Positions 38,225 through 47,152 of a stretch of 64,000 bases of DNA are shown here, in pieces (position 1 is the first letter of the stretch; each line of letters starts with the position of its first letter). The notes under the pieces are model-generated. The model was not told the origin of the DNA. It searched no databases and saw only the letters and a program-made list of their open reading frames with translations. Source of the stretch: CALKWS01 sp051020515 (lineage in GTDB: Bacteria; Actinomycetota; Actinomycetes; Actinomycetales; Beutenbergiaceae). The DNA lies in NCBI RefSeq assembly GCF_051020515.1, contig NZ_CP194857.1, positions 248,001 to 312,000 on the forward strand, read 5' to 3'. Made by a program: the position numbers and the translations under genes.

Positions 38225-39088
38225 ATGCGCGTCGGCTTCGTCGGCACCGAGAACTCCCACGTCAAACACTTCATCCGGTTCCTGAACCTCGAGGACCTCC
38301 ATCCCGGCCACCGCGCGGTTGCGCTGGCCGGCGGGCACAACGAGCGCAACTCGGAACTGGCCACCTACGGCGGCCTGGAGATCATCGTCGATGAACCAGC
38401 CGACCTGATCGGCAAGGTCGATGCCGCGATCGTGTGCAACCGTGACGGCGGATTGCACCGCGGCGCAGCCGAACCATTGCTACGCTCCGGTCTGCCCGTG
38501 TTGGTGGACAAACCCTTAGCCACCACCGTTGCCGATGCCACCGCGTTGCTCGACGCTGCACAGGAGAGCGGCAGCACGTTGGTCTCAGCCTCAGCTCTTC
38601 GGTATGTCCCGGAAATCACCCACTTCGCGACCGATCATGCCGACCACGGCGCGCTTCGGCACCTGCACGTCGTCGGGCCCGCTGATCCAGACAGCGAGTA
38701 CGCCGGGTTGTTCTTCTATGGCATTCACCACGTCGAGGCTGTGCTGCAGATCCTCCATAATCCGGTCGTGCGCTCCGGGGACCTGTCCGTAAAAGCCCAG
38801 CGCCACGGCGACACGGTCTGGGCCACCACGCAGATCGCGGGCGTCACCGTCACGTTCACGTTCGTCACTCCGTCGGGGCAGGACCGGGTGCCGTTCCACG
38901 CCACCGCAGTGCGCACCCGTGGGGTACTGGCCAGCGAACTCAGCCTCGGACCGGACTACAACGCCCCAGCCCTGAAGACGTTCATCGAGGCGGTCAAGGC
39001 GGGCAAGTCTCCACTGAGTCCTGAGCAACTCCTCTCCCCCGTCGTCGTCCTTTCCGCTCTGACCGAGGCTCAGGAGGCCACTCGATGA
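38225..39088 (+). CDS. Gfo/Idh/MocA-family oxidoreductase
   Basis: 287-residue NAD(P)-dependent oxidoreductase, short for the family. The N-terminal Rossmann fold begins MRVGFVGTENSHVKHF, with a histidine-rich loop instead of the usual GxGxxG. The catalytic lysine motif is VLVDKPLATT. The C-terminal domain contains the histidine in YGIHHVEAVLQIL. It overlaps the next gene by ATGA (39085-39088). The variant nucleotide loop and small size suggest a distinct subfamily. Substrate unknown. Confidence 0.9.
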   Translation: MRVGFVGTENSHVKHFIRFLNLEDLHPGHRAVALAGGHNERNSELATYGGLEIIVDEPADLIGKVDAAIVCNRDGGLHRGAAEPLLRSGLPVLVDKPLATTVADATALLDAAQESGSTLVSASALRYVPEITHFATDHADHGALRHLHVVGPADPDSEYAGLFFYGIHHVEAVLQILHNPVVRSGDLSVKAQRHGDTVWATTQIAGVTVTFTFVTPSGQDRVPFHATAVRTRGVLASELSLGPDYNAPALKTFIEAVKAGKSPLSPEQLLSPVVVLSALTEAQEATR

Positions 39089-40131
39089 GTACCGCATCCG
39101 ACCCACTAGCGATTGGCATCATCGGACTGGGCATCATCGGCCGCCAGCACACGAACCGGTTAACCGATGCCGGTGCCCCTGCCCGATTGACCGGGGTCTA
39201 TGACGCCGACGCAGAACTGACTCAAGAGTTCGCACAAACCCACGAGGTTCCGGCTGCCGGCAACATGGACGAACTGCTCGCCCTGGACGGACTTGAGGCG
39301 GTCGTCATCGCAGTCCCCTCCGGTTTGCACAAGGATCTGGCCGTGGCTGCCTTGCAGGCGGGCAAGCATGTGTTGCTGGAGAAGCCGATTGAGGTCAACG
39401 TGACGGCAGCCGATGAGATCCTGCAGGCTGCTCGAGACTCCAGCAAGGTGCTCTCGGTAGTGAGCCAGCGCCGGTTCGCTCCGGCCAATCAGTTCATCAA
39501 GGAGCTCATCGATTCCGGCGGGTTGGGAAACATCACCTCAGCAGCCATCGAGGTACCGCTGTGGCGCACCCAGGAGTATTACGACTCGGCCGGCTGGCGC
39601 GGTTCCTGGGCGATGGATGGTGGCGGGGCGTTGATGAACCAGGGGGTGCACCTGGTGGACCTGGCGCTGTGGCTGCTTGGTGATGTGGACGAGCTCTACG
39701 CCCACACCGGTCTGCTCGCGCACGAGCGAATCGAGGTCGAGGACACCGTCACCATCACCGCGCGGCTCAAGAGTGGGGCGCTGATGACCTTCCTGGCCAC
39801 GACCGCCGCGTACGCACCTCCCCCCACCCGGATCAGTATCATGGGTGATCAAGGCACGATTGTGGCGATCAATGACGAGATCGCTCACTTCGCCACCGTC
39901 GAAGGTCCACAGAAGCCGGAACTACCGCCGTTAGCACCCAAGGGCTTGCCGTATTCCGATGCCCAGCATCTGCAAAAGCGTCAGTTGGCGGACTTTGTCG
40001 CGGCCGTCCGGAACGCCCGTCTACCAGTGGTGACCGCAGAGCAGGCTCGCAAAGCCGTCGCTTTCATCGAAGCCGTCTACGAGTCCGGTCGCACCGGCCA
40101 ACCGGTCCAGCCGGCGCCGTTGCCGCAGTAA
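39085..40131 (+). CDS. Gfo/Idh/MocA-family oxidoreductase (inositol dehydrogenase-like)
   Basis: 348 residues with a classical GLGIIG nucleotide loop and VLLEKPIEVN. The central segment GGGALMNQGVHLVDLALWLLGDVDE is typical, with the catalytic histidine in NQGVH. Translationally coupled to the previous Gfo/Idh gene. Paired oxidoreductases of this type often act in 3-keto-glycoside or inositol-like pathways in which one step oxidises and the next reduces. The truncated gene at 37512-38070 is a close relative. Confidence 0.92.
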   Translation: MSTASDPLAIGIIGLGIIGRQHTNRLTDAGAPARLTGVYDADAELTQEFAQTHEVPAAGNMDELLALDGLEAVVIAVPSGLHKDLAVAALQAGKHVLLEKPIEVNVTAADEILQAARDSSKVLSVVSQRRFAPANQFIKELIDSGGLGNITSAAIEVPLWRTQEYYDSAGWRGSWAMDGGGALMNQGVHLVDLALWLLGDVDELYAHTGLLAHERIEVEDTVTITARLKSGALMTFLATTAAYAPPPTRISIMGDQGTIVAINDEIAHFATVEGPQKPELPPLAPKGLPYSDAQHLQKRQLADFVAAVRNARLPVVTAEQARKAVAFIEAVYESGRTGQPVQPAPLPQ

Positions 40132-40140
40132 TCACAGCGC

Positions 40141-41356
40141 TCAGGACGCCAGTCCAACGATGTAACTGATGGCAAGGCCAATAAGGAAGGCGATCCCGAC
40201 GATCGCCAGCACCAACTGCGGTATACCGATACGCAGGTCGCCGCGGTCTTTGCTGCGGGCCAGCGCCACAAGCGCGACACCGATGAGTGGCACAACGAAG
40301 ATGGTCACAGCCTGAGCGGTGATAATGAGTTCGATCGGGATACCGCCGAACGTCACGGCGACCACACCGCCGAGGACGATGACAGCGGTGATGCAGACCT
40401 TGACCGGCACGGAACTGAGTCCGCCGCGCTCAATGCCCAGGGCCCCGGCGAGCATCGAGCCCCCAATGGTGCTGTTGCCGATCAGGGATGAGAAAGCCGC
40501 GGCCCACAGGCCGAGCGCGAAGAGGATGGTGGCCCCCCTTCCGAGCGTCGGCTCGAGGATGATGGCCATGTCCGCTGGGGAGGAGACGGTGGCGCCGATG
40601 GGGTTCAGCACGGCTGCGGCCGCGATCATGATCACGAGCGAGAGTGTTCCAAGAATGACGGAGCCGAGAGCGGCGTCCCGACGGGCCACCGTGAAGTCGG
40701 CTGCGGTCCAGCCTTTTTCTCGCACGAGTTGTATCTGGTAGAAGGCGCCGACCACCGAGAACGTTGTCGCAACAGCGCCCACCACGAGCGCGGTAGAGCC
40801 GGACGGGATCGCGGGAACGAGACCGCGCAGGACGGCCACGAGGTTCGGTTGGGCGATCACGGCAGTCACGATGAAGATCGCGAGCATGGCGAGGATGATG
40901 CCGATCATCGTCCGCTCGAGGTTGCGATAGAACTTCGGCAGCCACAGGAACCCAACGGCCAGCAGGGTGAAGATGGCCGCAAACAGGGCAGTGTCCCCGC
41001 CGAAGAGCACGTTGCTCGCTGCGCCGGTGCCGACGGAGTTCCCCGCTTTGGAAGGAGGAAGCGACAAGGAAAGCGCCAATACCGATAAGGATGCCGACGA
41101 TGCGTCCCATCTTCTGCGAGACGGTGGCGATCGGGCCCCGGTCGGTGGTGAGCCCGATACGCACCGAAAGGTTGACGAAGCAGATCATCAGAACGGTGGC
41201 AATGACCGGTGCCCACACCAACTCGTAGGCGAAGCCAGCGCCGAGCGAACTGGCGGTCGTGACGCTTCCTGGACCGAAGACCAGGGCGGCTGTGACAAAC
41301 GCGGGGCCGAGGCGACCCGTCTTGCGTGAACGAGTAGGCACTGCGGTATCACCCAT
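40141..41356 (-). pseudogene. Nramp-related divalent metal transporter (frameshift)
   Basis: Polytopic membrane protein of about 405 residues with 10-11 helices, of the Nramp family. The first helix reads LVFGPGSVTTASSLGAGFAYELVW, where the canonical metal-binding DPGN motif is replaced by GPGS. The sixth-helix region reads LGLWAAAFSSLIGNSTIGGS, without the usual methionine-proline-histidine. Metal choice is therefore uncertain, or another substrate is possible. The frame slips near 41055, where an extra G (AGCGGGGAAC) separates SSFQSG from NSVGTGAASNVLF. It is convergent with the Gfo/Idh pair. Confidence 0.82.
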
Positions 41357-41455
41357 GAAGAAATCCTTTGCTTGAGGAAGGGCGGCCCCAAGGTACGTGG
41401 TGGTTTCAGTGCCGTCAAGAGACCGGCGGATTCAGTGAAGTGTGTCGTCGCGGCG

Positions 41456-42532
41456 TCAAAGACGGGTGCTCAGATTCTGCACTCCGCCGACTTCGACTCC
41501 CTCGCGGTCCCCGCGCCTCACGCCCGCACCGGCCCCGTGGACTCGTACCCGCAGTTCAGTAGACAACCAGCGGACAGCGCTAGGGCCCTCGGCGATCGGC
41601 TCATCGAGAGCGATCGTCAGAGCCACCTGACCCATTTTGCGCAGCGGCAAACGCACGGTGGTCAGCGCTGGCATCAGATCCCGGGACACGTCGATGTCGT
41701 TGAACCCGCCCACCGAATACTCACCGGGCACCGCCCTTCCCTGGTCCCGCAGCCAGGCCATCGCGCCCATCGCCATCTGATCGGCCGAGCCGACGAGCGC
41801 GGTGATCTCAGGGTGCGCGGCCAGTATTTCCCCTGTACCGCCGTAGGCGTCATCACGCGTTGGCGCACCGTGCCGTACGTGCAGCGTGCCGTCCGCTGCC
41901 TTGATCACCTGACGTAATCCCAGCAGTCGTTCCACGGTCGAACCGACGTTTCCTGGGCCTGCGAGCACTCCCACGTGCCGGTGCCCGAGGCCCACCAGGT
42001 GCTCGGCAAGATCGACCGCGCCCGCGGCGTTGTCCACTCGCACGTTGTCCACGTCAGCGATCGGGGTCCCAACCGAGACCACCCTGCCGCCGCTTGCCAT
42101 GAAGGACTTGGTGCGGGCGGCCACCCGAGCCTGGTAATCGGCGTCATCCAACCCCGACCCGGCCAGGATCACCACCGCGGCCCGATGGGCCTGCAACATC
42201 TTGAAATAAGCCAACTCCTGGTCCACGTCCCGCTCGGTCTGACAGATGGCCACCAGCAGTTGCCGGCGGGCGGCCACTTCGTGAATGCCGTTGATCATCT
42301 CCGAGAAGTACGGATCACCCACATCGCCTGCGAGCACTCCGATCATCCCGGTGTTGCCTCGCAGCAGGCCCTGCGCCTGGGCGTTGGGCACGTAGTCGAG
42401 TTCAGCGGCCGCCTGCTCCACCCGGCGTCGCAGTTCCGGGAGTACAGGATAATCACTTCCGGAAAGGACCCGGGAGGCCGTCGGCACCGAGACACCGGCC
42501 CGGTGGGCAACGGCCTTGAGATCGACGGCCAT
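41456..42532 (-). CDS. LacI-family transcriptional regulator
   Basis: 358-residue repressor. HTH and hinge: DLKAVAHRAGVSVPTASRVLSG. Effector domain: GMIGVLAGDVGDPYFSEMINGI. It is divergent from the epimerase/DapA-like pair, with an 18-bp palindrome at 42617-42634 between them. That palindrome differs from the TGCAA-type sites, so this regulator probably controls a separate small regulon. The last 30 residues are charged and low-complexity. Confidence 0.92.
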   Translation of the reverse strand: MAVDLKAVAHRAGVSVPTASRVLSGSDYPVLPELRRRVEQAAAELDYVPNAQAQGLLRGNTGMIGVLAGDVGDPYFSEMINGIHEVAARRQLLVAICQTERDVDQELAYFKMLQAHRAAVVILAGSGLDDADYQARVAARTKSFMASGGRVVSVGTPIADVDNVRVDNAAGAVDLAEHLVGLGHRHVGVLAGPGNVGSTVERLLGLRQVIKAADGTLHVRHGAPTRDDAYGGTGEILAAHPEITALVGSADQMAMGAMAWLRDQGRAVPGEYSVGGFNDIDVSRDLMPALTTVRLPLRKMGQVALTIALDEPIAEGPSAVRWLSTELRVRVHGAGAGVRRGDREGVEVGGVQNLSTRL

Positions 42533-42616
42533 GATCGAAGACTACTGGGCCAGCCCCGGCTCCACGGAGTCACCCCGCAGGCATCCTTGACCGCTCAATA
42601 GCGTTTACCGTACCCT

Positions 42617-42634
42617 TGAGAAAGGCTTTTCTCA
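42617..42634. promoter_or_regulatory. Palindromic operator between LacI gene and epimerase operon
   Basis: TGAGAAAGGCTTTTCTCA, an 18-bp inverted repeat with a single mismatched pair near the centre. It lies 45 bp ahead of the epimerase start and 84 bp from the divergent LacI start. Likely binding site of the regulator at 41456-42532. Confidence 0.72.
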
Positions 42635-42679
42635 CTATCTCCGCGCCCGTCGACGTGGATCACTCCCAGGAGGACCCGC

Positions 42680-43729
42680 ATGCCCATTCCCGGCTCCACC
42701 GCCCCGGCCCACCCAACGAACGAGGCCGAGTTGGAGGACTATCTGTCCACCCCGCTGCCCGGGGTGGGCGAGGCGCTGCAGGCCACCGGGGGTGATGTTG
42801 TGTTGTTGGGTGCCGGTGGCAAGATCGGTCCGACGATGGCGATGATGGCCCGGCGGGCGCTGGATGAGGTGGGCTCGGATGCCCGGGTGGTCGCGGTGTC
42901 GCGGTTTTCCGATCCCGAGGTGCGTCAGCGGTTGAGGGAGGCCGGTGTCGTGGTGCAGTCCGCGGATTTGTCCGAGCCGGGGAACTACGCGGATCTGCCC
43001 GATGCCGCGGCGATGGTTTATCTGGCGGCGATGAAGTTCGGCACCACCGGGGCTGAGCATCAGACGTGGTGGTCCAACGCGGCGATGCCCGCCTTGGTGG
43101 CCGACCGCTACCGGGGGGTGCCCTCGGTGGTCTACTCCACCGGGAACGTCTACCCGCTGCGTCCGTTGTCTGCTGGTGGGTCCACCGAGGACGACGCTCC
43201 CGAACCGGTGGGTGAGTACGCCCAGTCCTGCCTGGCTCGTGAGCGCATCTTCTCCCACGCCGCGCACACCTGGGACACCCCGGTGACTATCTTCCGGCTC
43301 AACTATGCCTGCGAGTTGCGCTACGGCGTCATCGCCGACCTGGCCACCCAGATCGCCGCTGGTGAGCCCATCGACGTCACGATGCCGGCGGTGAACGTGG
43401 TCTGGCAACAAGATGCCACCGCCTGGGCGCTGCGTTCGGTGGAACTGGCCGGCACTCCCCCGCACATCCTCAACGCCACCGGCCCCGAGACCGTCTCGGT
43501 GCGCCGCCTGGCTACCTGGCTGGCCGCCGCGATGGGCACCGAGGTCGAGTTCGTCGGAACCGAGTCCACCGATGCCCTGCTCTCCGACGCCAGTCACTGC
43601 CACGATCTGTACGGCTACCCCACGGTCCCGATGCGCCGCGTGGTGGAGATGGTGGCCCGATGGGTGACCGAGGGCGGGCGGCAACTGGGCAAAGCCACCA
43701 AGTTCCAGCAGCGGGAAGGCAAATTCTGA
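42680..43729 (+). CDS. NAD-dependent epimerase/dehydratase-family protein
   Basis: 349-residue extended SDR protein. Start at 42680 with AGGAGG upstream. The Rossmann loop is VVLLGAGGKIGPT. The sugar-nucleotide SDR site would be Y-x-x-x-K; here the equivalent is GEYAQSCLARERIF, with cysteine in place of lysine, so the classical catalytic lysine seems absent. VVYSTGNVYPL matches the usual serine/threonine strand. It is coupled to the DapA-like gene (TGATG overlap). Function in sugar-acid catabolism is inferred from the neighbour. Confidence 0.85.
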   Translation: MPIPGSTAPAHPTNEAELEDYLSTPLPGVGEALQATGGDVVLLGAGGKIGPTMAMMARRALDEVGSDARVVAVSRFSDPEVRQRLREAGVVVQSADLSEPGNYADLPDAAAMVYLAAMKFGTTGAEHQTWWSNAAMPALVADRYRGVPSVVYSTGNVYPLRPLSAGGSTEDDAPEPVGEYAQSCLARERIFSHAAHTWDTPVTIFRLNYACELRYGVIADLATQIAAGEPIDVTMPAVNVVWQQDATAWALRSVELAGTPPHILNATGPETVSVRRLATWLAAAMGTEVEFVGTESTDALLSDASHCHDLYGYPTVPMRRVVEMVARWVTEGGRQLGKATKFQQREGKF

Positions 43730-44767
43730 TGAGTGCTGACCTGGCCGCACGACTGGGCTCCGGGGTGGTCATCCCGGCCCACCCATTGGCCCTGGACGCC
43801 GACGGCAGCCTCGACCTGACCGCCCAGCGCGCCCTGACCAGGTACTACCTCGATGCCGGCGCCCACGGCCTGGCCGTGGCGGTACACACCACCCAGTTCG
43901 AACTACACCACGACCCCGCCATGCTCACCGACGTGTGGGAACTGGCCGCCGAGACCGCCGCCGAGCACGGCAGCGAGCCGATCATGGTCGCCGGACTGAC
44001 CGGAGATACCCACCAGGCGGTCACCGAAGCCGAACTGGCCACCGAAGCCGGCTACCACGCGGCCCTGCTCAGCCCCTGGGGCATGTCGGACACCAGTGAA
44101 AGAACCCTGCTGGAACGAGCCGCCGCCGTCGCTGAGGTGATGCCAGTAATCGGGTTCTACCTCCAACCCGCAGTGGGCGGGACCCTGCTGAGCCGGGAAT
44201 ACTGGCGCGCCCTGTTCGACATCGAAACGGTCGTGGGAGTCAAAGCCGCCCCGTTCAACCGGTACTGCACCGGCGATGTTGCCCAGACCCTCCTGGAACA
44301 TGACCGCTGGGACCAGATAGCGCTGTTGACCGGCAACGACGACGCGATCGTGCATGACCTGATCACCCCCTACCAGCGCACCATCAATGGACAACAACGC
44401 CAAATCCGCGCCACCGGCGGCCTACTCGGCCAATGGGCCGTGGGAACCCGCGCCGCAGCCCACCAGGTCGCCAAAGCCAACCAGGCCGTCACCGCCGGCC
44501 AGGTGCCGCTGGAACTGCTCGCTGAAGCATCAGACATGGTGGAAAATCAACCACGCCGTCTTCGACGTCGACCACAACTTCGCCGGATGCGTCCCCGGCG
44601 TCAACGAAGTACTACACCAACAAGGCCTGATCCCCACCGCCACCACCCTGGGCACCGACACACTCTCCCCCGGGCAGACCGAACTGATCACCCAAGTCCG
44701 ACAACGCTACCCGGACCTGCTCGATGAGGACTTCATCGCCGACAACCGGGACGCATGGTTGAACTGA
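43729..44767 (+). pseudogene. Dihydrodipicolinate synthase-family (DapA-like) protein, late frameshift
   Basis: Class I aldolase-fold protein of about 345 residues. Start 43729. The likely Schiff-base lysine is in VVGVKAAPFNRYC. The sequence GVVIPAHPLALDADGSLDL marks the N-terminus. Such proteins often cleave or dehydrate keto-sugar acids. The frame slips near 44547 in GTGGAAAATC (one A too many). The native end INHAVFDVDHNFAGCVPG to DNRDAWLN stops at TGA 44765-44767. A partial copy of this gene's 3' end occurs at 57071-57200. Confidence 0.86.
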
Positions 44768-44914
44768 GCCCGTCGCTCACCGCCCCACGCGCACCCGCCC
44801 CACCGGCGCCAGCCCCATCGGCCAAGTGCTCGCCCTGCAGCGGTGCCCTGACCGAACTATCGACCCCATGCCTAGGTGTTCTTGGGTGTGACCTGCGATG
44901 GAGTCTGATCGATC

Positions 44915-45225
44915 ATGGCAAGACCACCAGCGATCCCGGTGGAGGAGAAGACGAGGATCGTGCTCTCGATTCTCTCTGGTGAGGTGACGGTCGCCAAGGC
45001 GGCCCGGCAGGCGAAGGTCTCCGAGCAGGCGGGTGGGGAACGGGAAACGAGCGTTCCTTGAGGCTGGCCGGACAGACCTGACCGCGGGCAAGTCCGGGCC
45101 CTCGACGCGTGAGGCTCAACTCGAGCCGAGGTGCAGGACCTGACCCAGGCGTTGGGTGAGGCGCACTTGGAAGCCCGGGTGTGGAAGAAGAGCGCGGAGG
45201 GCCGGTTGTGCCCTTCGAGGACCTC
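44915..45225 (+). pseudogene. Transposase HTH (OrfA-type) remnant
   Basis: Decayed frame beginning MARPPAIPVEEKTRIVLSIL, then VTVAKAARQAKVSEQ, matching the N-terminal helix-turn-helix of IS3-like OrfA proteins. An extra G near 45025, a tryptophan-to-glycine change and a later missing base break it. It fades out after VWKKSAEGRL. No terminal repeats seen. The rest of 44768-45565 holds a Gfo/Idh scrap and the promoter of the next gene. Confidence 0.7.
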
Positions 45226-45315
45226 GAATGTGAAGAGTGGGTCCAGATTCGTGACCGCAGGTGTGCGCCTAACCTCACACCGGGGGCGCCATGACGGTCC
45301 CCCGCCTCCCGCCTC

Positions 45316-45468
45316 GTGGATCTCGCGCTGCGGCTGTTCGGCGACGGGGGAGGTCTCGCTCACACACCGGATGGCCCCTGAGCGCATCGAGATCGAAGAC
45401 CGTGTCATCATCACCGCCCATTCAAAGGCGGGGCTCTCATGACGTTCATAGCCACCAGAGCAGCATGA
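45316..45468 (+). pseudogene. Gfo/Idh/MocA oxidoreductase scrap
   Basis: Fragment reading VDLALRLFGDGG, then after a frame change ERIEIEDRVIITAHSKAG. It parallels VDLALWLLGDVDE and ERIEVEDTVTITARLKSG in the intact gene at 39085-40131. Only about 50 codons remain. It begins almost exactly where the IS256-truncated gene (37512-38070) stops, but a link between the two is speculative. Confidence 0.65.
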
Positions 45469-45477
45469 GGTGACAAT

Positions 45478-45522
45478 TTGACTGTCCGAATCGATCATGC
45501 TACGCTCTTGCAACCGGTTGCA
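45478..45522 (+). promoter_or_regulatory. Strong promoter with perfect LacI-type operator (site 5 of 6)
   Basis: TTGACT (45478-45483), 17-bp spacer, TACGCT (45501-45506), then the perfect palindrome TGCAACCGGTTGCA (45509-45522). The operator covers the expected start of transcription. The Tat-secreted protein gene starts 43 bp downstream. Confidence 0.8.
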
Positions 45523-45565
45523 CTCGACAGCGGTAATATCGCTGTCCAACACAAGGGAGTAGTTA

Positions 45566-46964
45566 ATGGGTGCGAAAGACGCAAGAGATGGTCAGCGACC
45601 TTCAGTCGGATCGGACGATCACAGAGAAGTCGGCGGTGCGCCTCCTACGCGGATAGGGGTATCCCGGCGGGCACTGCTGTTCGGCGGCATGAGCGCTGTC
45701 GTGGTTGCCGGATTAACCACTCCGGAAACGGCAGCCGCCGCTCCTCACGCTGGCGGTGGAATCCGAACCGCCAGAGGTAGCACAGTCGGAACTTCAGCAC
45801 TTGACTTCACGACGCGCGAGGCGTTCGAGGCCGTCTACGACCATCTCGACGGAGGTCCGTCGCTGGACACCGATAATCTGGCAGGGGTCTTAGGCTGGCA
45901 GGTGCAGTACATCCTGCTTGCGTACTTGCAGATGTACATCGCCCATCGCGATGTCAGTTACCTCGACCGATTCATCGAACGGGCCGACGCAGCGCTTGCC
46001 CAACGAGATCACATCCAGGGGGTTGAGGACTACCGTGGTCTGTCTGCTGCCTGGCTGGTCCAGAGATCAGTACGCTGAATACCCGGGCTCTATGCACCTG
46101 CCGGTAGAGACGGGAAATATTGTGCGCCCAATCGCCTGGTTCGCCAGGATCGTGTCTTCGACGCCGCAACTCCTCCGGGTCCCCAGGTTCGCCGATCGAG
46201 TGGGGCCGTACACACAAGCCTCCATCGACGCGGTAGCGATCCATGATGAGCACTGGGAGGACCACGGAGACGGGACCGGAATCTACTTCTTGCCCAAGGG
46301 ATCACCGCACGTCGTCGATGGGATCCAGGCCGCATTCAACATGAACCACACCATGGGCATGGCAATGATGCACCTGCACGCGCTCACCGGTGATCCTCGC
46401 TACCTCGAGAAGGTCCGCATGATGATCCGGCTGTTCGAATCAGACCGTAGCCCGGGAGCGCACGGCGCGTTCTTCTGGAACTACCAGTGGACGGGCTCTT
46501 GGGGATTCAACGGCTGGACGATGGATGACGAGGTCTCGACGAACACTCCAGAATATCCGGGCAATCCCGCGCCGGAGGACTTCAGCCATGGTGCGCTCTC
46601 GATGGAGTTTATCGCCCAGGTTTGGCACGAAGGGCTCGGATCCCACGTTCGCGACCTGCGGGCGTACGCTCGGGCATTTGACCACACGGTGGTGGAAACC
46701 GAGTACGGCTTGGACGTCACTCGCTTCATCGACGGAACCGGCGGTATCCGCGACGGACGAGACGCTACACATGCGGGTACCTGGGCCGTCCTTGCTCGGC
46801 ACAACCGCAATATCGTTACAGTTTCGCAGGAACTCTACGCTTACTACGCATTCGAGTTCGGGGTCTCCAGGACGACCACTATGCTTGCCGCGATCTCGGA
46901 GTTGAACCGGTTCCGGGCAGATGAGCGCCCTGGGCCACACGGGCCATTTCCGCCGAGAAACTGA
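45566..46964 (+). pseudogene. Tat-secreted protein of unrecognised family, copy 2 (frameshift)
   Basis: Paralogue of 28545-29900. Start at 45566 after AAGGGAG. The N-terminus carries a twin-arginine signal (SRRALLFGGMSAVVVAGL) and an Ala-rich cleavage region. Shared blocks include LDFTTREAFEAVYDHLDGG, QMYIAHRDVSYLDRFIERAD, HLPVETGNIVRPIAWFARI, FNMNHTMGMAMMHLHALTG, FWNYQWTGSWGFNGW and DVTRFIDGTGGI. The frame slips near 46045 between DYRGLS and LPGWSRDQ; a single base accounts for it. It stands alone behind an operator-controlled promoter and ahead of the GH3 gene, so it is likely a co-regulated extracellular glycan-active enzyme. Confidence 0.75.
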
Positions 46965-46981
46965 GCAGGTCGTCGCTTCGC

Positions 46982-47013
46982 GCCACTGCTGGAACCTTCT
47001 GGGTCCCAGTGGC
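46982..47013 (+). terminator. Possible terminator hairpin
   Basis: GCCACTG (46982-46988) pairs with CAGTGGC (47007-47013), with extra GGA/TCC pairing inside, 18 bp after the stop of the Tat-secreted protein gene. No clear U run follows, as is common in high-GC actinobacteria. Confidence 0.5.
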
Positions 47014-47056
47014 AGCGCGTTAGCCACTTCGGAGCAAGTGCGTGCAGAACAGCCCC

Positions 47057-47104
47057 TTGATCACCAACTTTAGCCATGCTAGATTGGCTTTGCAATCGGT
47101 TGCA
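47057..47104 (+). promoter_or_regulatory. Promoter with LacI-type operator (site 6 of 6) for the GH3 gene
   Basis: TTGATC (47057-47062), 17-bp spacer, TAGATT (47080-47085), then the operator TGCAATCGGTTGCA (47091-47104). It lies 49 bp before the GTG start of the GH3 gene and probably controls the whole GH3-ABC-sulfatase run. Confidence 0.76.
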
Positions 47105-47152
47105 CTGTCGCGACTTGCCCTAGCCGAGGGCTGATGCAGGAAGGAATGAACC

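Noticed and set aside
45479..45780. A 100-residue plus-strand frame ahead of the second Tat-secreted protein
   Set aside because: It starts inside the promoter/operator and overlaps the N-terminus of the Tat-secreted protein in another frame; no similarity.
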